Source of the DNA: an uncultured Lachnospiraceae bacterium
Lineage (GTDB): Bacteria > Bacillota > Clostridia > Lachnospirales > Lachnospiraceae
Assembly (NCBI GenBank): GCA_934376945.1
Contig: CAKRPI010000089.1
Span: 1 to 8,451 of the forward strand
DNA: 8,451 bases
Reading direction: 5' to 3'
The notes under the pieces are model-generated. The model had not been told where the DNA came from. It saw only the letters and a list, made by a program, of their open reading frames with translations, and searched no databases. Each line of letters begins with the position of its first letter. Position 1 is the stretch's first letter. This document shows positions 6,303-8,451 of the stretch, piece after piece. The translations under genes were made by a program, and so were the position numbers.

Positions 6303-6525
6303 GATTTGCGTATAAACAATAAGATACATACTGCAAATGGTGAATTTAACGATTATAAAGATGTTAAGGTCAAAAGATACCTTATGGATTGTTCCGCGCA
6401 AGCATCTTGTGGTTTCGGGCTTTTGACCCTGACATTTTATAAACAGTAGGAAAGAAAATGATATCCGTGGCGGGATTTGATCTGCTATCTGAAGAAAGAA
6501 AAAACGAAACATAGAAAAGAAATGC
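6303..6525 (+). ncRNA. Candidate structured leader or small RNA upstream of recA
   Basis: Downstream of the 6274-6302 promoter are three pairings: ATTTGCGTAT (6304-6313) with ATACTGCAAAT (6328-6338, one bulge), TTAAC (6346-6350) with GTTAA (6363-6367), and the perfect 9-bp GGTCAAAAG (6368-6376) with CTTTTGACC (6420-6428). The last encloses CGCAAG-CAT-CTTGTG (6397-6411). No known riboswitch or RNA family is recognised and there is no clear terminator, so a long recA leader is as likely as a free RNA. The 3' end given is arbitrary, set at the recA promoter. The first stem begins at about -5 relative to the predicted start, so its base may be untranscribed. Confidence 0.35.
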
Positions 6526-6554
6526 TTGACAAGATTGCCAAGGTATATTATTAT
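6526..6554 (+). promoter_or_regulatory. recA promoter
   Basis: TTGACA (6526-6531) and TATTAT (6549-6554) with a 17-base spacer. The A- and G-rich run at 6490-6522 just upstream could act as an UP element. The predicted start near 6561 lies just before the SOS box. Confidence 0.85.
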
Positions 6555-6565
6555 TAAGAAAGATG

Positions 6566-6579
6566 CGAACGTAAGTTCG
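6566..6579. promoter_or_regulatory. LexA (SOS) box of recA
   Basis: CGAACGTAAGTTCG is a GAAC-N4-GTTC palindrome with matching outer C and G, fitting the Gram-positive LexA/DinR consensus. It lies about five bases past the predicted start and directly before the ribosome site, so bound LexA would block early transcription until cleaved with the help of RecA filaments. Confidence 0.93.
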
Positions 6580-6593
6580 AAAGGAGAATAGAC

Positions 6594-7754
6594 ATGGTAC
6601 AAGAAGAAAAATTAAAAGCATTGGATGCTGCGCTTGCGCAGATTGAAAAACAGTTTGGAAAAGGTTCTGTGATGAAGCTGGGAGATTCCGGAGCAAACAT
6701 GAATATTGAGACGGTTCCGACAGGATCCCTCAGTCTTGATATTGCACTGGGACTTGGAGGAGTTCCGAAGGGAAGAGTGGTAGAGATTTACGGACCGGAG
6801 TCAAGTGGTAAGACAACCGTAGCACTTCATATGGTCGCAGAGGTGCAAAAGCGCGGAGGCATCGCAGGATTTATTGATGCAGAACATGCATTGGATCCGG
6901 TTTATGCAAGAAATATTGGTGTAGATATCGATAATCTGTATATTTCACAGCCGGACAACGGTGAGCAGGCTCTTGAAATTACAGAAACAATGGTGCGTTC
7001 CGGCGCAGTGGATATTATTATTGTGGATTCTGTTGCAGCACTCGTTCCCAAAGCAGAGATTGATGGAGATATGGGAGATTCCCATGTCGGTCTGCAGGCA
7101 CGTCTGATGTCACAGGCGCTTCGAAAGCTGACAGGTATTATCAGCAAGTCAAATTGTACGGTTATTTTTATTAACCAGCTTCGTGAAAAGGTGGGTATTA
7201 TGTTCGGCAATCCGGAGACAACGACCGGTGGTCGTGCATTAAAATTTTATTCCTCGATCCGAATGGATGTACGCCGGATTGAGTCTCTGAAGCAGGGCGG
7301 AGAAGTGATCGGAAACCGTACCAGAGTTAAAGTCGTAAAGAATAAGATTGCGCCGCCGTTTAAGGAAGCAGAATTTGATATCATGTTTGGAAAAGGCATT
7401 TCCAGAGAAGGAGATGTACTGGATCTTGCAGCAAATATTAATGTCATAAATAAAAGCGGTGCATGGTATGCCTATGAAGGAAGCAAGATCGGTCAGGGAC
7501 GTGAAAATGCCAAGGTTTATTTAAGAGAGCATCCGGATATGATGAAAGAGGTTGATCGTAAGGTGCGTGAGCATTACGGACTGATTCAGGAGAAGCCGGA
7601 AGAAGAAAAGGCACAGGAGAAGGTGACGAAAGGTCTGAAGGCAGTGACCGGAAGCAAACCGTCAGCTTCAGAAGATGAAAAGTCTGCAGGTGATGTGGCT
7701 GACAGTGCGGCTGACAGTGCGGAGAAGAACAATGCATCTCGTCAGCAGGATTGA
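6594..7754 (+). CDS. recA: RecA recombinase
   Basis: RecA forms filaments on single-stranded DNA, carries out strand exchange in recombination repair, and promotes LexA self-cleavage in the SOS response. 386 residues. Walker A GPESSGKT at 67-74, Walker B IIIVDS at 141-146, loop L1 around [12 protein letters not shown] (155-166) and loop L2 around 195-210 with [19 protein letters not shown]. The C-terminal tail from about 333 is acidic and low in complexity (EEEKAQEK, then [12 protein letters not shown]), as in many RecAs. Part of it comes from a 12-bp tandem repeat. AAAGGAG (6580-6586) lies seven bases before the ATG. It is under a LexA box and shares its 3' end with recX. Identity is near certain. 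Confidence 0.98.
   Translation: MVQEEKLKALDAALAQIEKQFGKGSVMKLGDSGANMNIETVPTGSLSLDIALGLGGVPKGRVVEIYGPESSGKTTVALHMVAEVQKRGGIAGFIDAEHALDPVYARNIGVDIDNLYISQPDNGEQALEITETMVRSGAVDIIIVDSVAALVPKAEIDGDMGDSHVGLQARLMSQALRKLTGIISKSNCTVIFINQLREKVGIMFGNPETTTGGRALKFYSSIRMDVRRIESLKQGGEVIGNRTRVKVVKNKIAPPFKEAEFDIMFGKGISREGDVLDLAANINVINKSGAWYAYEGSKIGQGRENAKVYLREHPDMMKEVDRKVREHYGLIQEKPEEEKAQEKVTKGLKAVTGSKPSASEDEKSAGDVADSAADSAEKNNASRQQD
7698..7721 (+). repeat. 12-bp tandem duplication in the recA tail
   Basis: GCTGACAGTGCG occurs twice head to tail (7698-7709 and 7710-7721), an exact in-frame duplication adding four residues (ADSA-type) to the acidic C-terminal tail of RecA. Confidence 0.9.
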
Positions 7755-8358
7755 AAAACGTTCCTCCGGCCGGTATCAGATCCTTCTTGACGGAGAAGAT
7801 TCCATTCCGTTGTATTGGAAAGAGTTGAAGCATTACGGTATAGAAGAAGGGGAAGTGCTTGCCGAGAAGGATTACCAGGAGATTATGGAAGCACTTCTTC
7901 CTGTAAGAGCAAAGAAAAAAGCGCTGCATCTTCTGGAGCGTATGGATCGTACAGAGCAGCAGCTGCGGCAGAAGCTGACGGAGGGCGGTTATCCGCCGGT
8001 GGTAGCAGAAGAGGCTGTTTCATATGTGAAGCAGTATCATTATATTGATGATGTTCGATATGCATACGCCTACATGGAAGCGCACCGGATGAGCAAAAGC
8101 CTTCGGCAGCTGGAGCGTGAGCTGTATCAGAAAGGAATTTCCAAAGAGGATTTCCGAAAAGCGGCAGCACATCTTGAAGTGCCGGATGAAGAGCAGCAGA
8201 TTCGTGAATGGATGAGAAAAAAGCGATTTTGCGCAGCAAAGGCAGAGCAAAAAGAGACGGAACGTTTTGTACGATTTCTTTTGTATCGGGGCTATACAAT
8301 GTCTGCGATCAGAAATGTGATCAGACAGTGTGCGGAAGATGAAAACAGTGAAATGTGA
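7732..8358 (+). CDS. recX: Regulatory protein RecX
   Basis: RecX binds RecA and modulates filament growth and strand exchange. From the ATG at 7732 it has 208 residues. An N-terminal beta-like stretch (1-45) is followed by helical repeats. The family features are [19 protein letters not shown] (64-82) with GGY, then [20 protein letters not shown] (104-123), [12 protein letters not shown] (126-137), and a third repeat ending [16 protein letters not shown] (182-197). The start was chosen because GGAG (7721-7724) lies seven bases before this ATG; an upstream in-frame ATG at 7675 would bury 57 more bases in recA and has no such support. It overlaps the last 23 bases of recA in another frame, so translation is probably coupled and expression should follow the SOS control of recA. 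Confidence 0.93.
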   Translation: MHLVSRIEKRSSGRYQILLDGEDSIPLYWKELKHYGIEEGEVLAEKDYQEIMEALLPVRAKKKALHLLERMDRTEQQLRQKLTEGGYPPVVAEEAVSYVKQYHYIDDVRYAYAYMEAHRMSKSLRQLERELYQKGISKEDFRKAAAHLEVPDEEQQIREWMRKKRFCAAKAEQKETERFVRFLLYRGYTMSAIRNVIRQCAEDENSEM

Positions 8359-8416
8359 GACGAATCAGAAGGATAACGTTGAGTTGCACAAAAATTGAAA
8401 ACAGGGGCACAATTAC

Positions 8417-8445
8417 TTGACACATTTACCAAAACAGTATAAAAT
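8417..8445 (+). promoter_or_regulatory. Promoter for a gene beyond the window
   Basis: TTGACA (8417-8422) and TAAAAT (8440-8445) with a 17-base spacer; an overlapping TATAAA (8438-8443) would give a 15-base spacer. It starts 58 bases after recX. No hairpin with a T tract lies between, so recA-recX read-through into the next gene is possible. In related bacteria rny often follows, but nothing of the next gene is visible. Confidence 0.7.
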
Positions 8446-8451
8446 TGAAGT

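Noticed and set aside
6368..6430. GGTCAAAAG/CTTTTGACC as an intrinsic terminator
   Set aside because: The loop is 43 bases and the right arm is followed by CTGACATTTTAT rather than an immediate T run.
6162..6602. Open frame of 146 codons on the - strand in the hom-recA gap
   Set aside because: It runs through the hairpin cluster, both promoters and the LexA box. The Phe/Ile/Leu-rich translation reflects A-rich DNA rather than a membrane protein, and no ribosome site was found.

Overview
The window reads as a chromosomal housekeeping segment of a low-to-mid GC Gram-positive anaerobe of the class Clostridia, most likely Lachnospiraceae. The reasons are the secA-prfB gene order, strong AAGGAG-type ribosome sites, near-consensus sigma-A promoters, a Gram-positive type SOS box (GAAC-N4-GTTC) before recA, and the sequence character of SecA, RecA and homoserine dehydrogenase. 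The taxonomic call is inference from sequence character; no database was searched. All genes are on the + strand.

Layout. (1) 3-3846: secA (preprotein translocase ATPase) and prfB (release factor 2). prfB is read through a programmed +1 frameshift at an in-frame UGA (2793-2795). The gap between the two genes holds five helically phased A-tracts. An intrinsic terminator at 3924-3962 closes the unit. (2) 3979-5968: a promoter with an extended -10, a dyad just past the expected start site, a ThrR/PheB-type HTH-ACT regulator, then hom (homoserine dehydrogenase), closed by a second terminator. This looks like a self-contained threonine/methionine-branch control unit. (3) 5969-6593: about 620 bases without a gene. 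The first 300 are a dense cluster of inverted repeats with short terminal inverted repeats. A very good promoter overlaps the right end, followed by about 220 bases with further foldable segments, then the recA promoter and SOS box. (4) 6594-8358: recA and an overlapping recX, the recombinase and its modulator, sharing SOS control. (5) 8359-8451: a promoter for a gene beyond the window.

Most of the genes are ordinary and well conserved. The part least explained by known families is 5980-6278, where duplicated stem arms differ by paired, compensating changes. This suggests that the folded form (DNA cruciform or RNA) has been under selection or is part of a propagating intergenic repeat. The candidate leader or small RNA from the 6274-6302 promoter is the next most interesting. 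I found no sign of a CRISPR array, transposase, phage genes, tRNA or rRNA.
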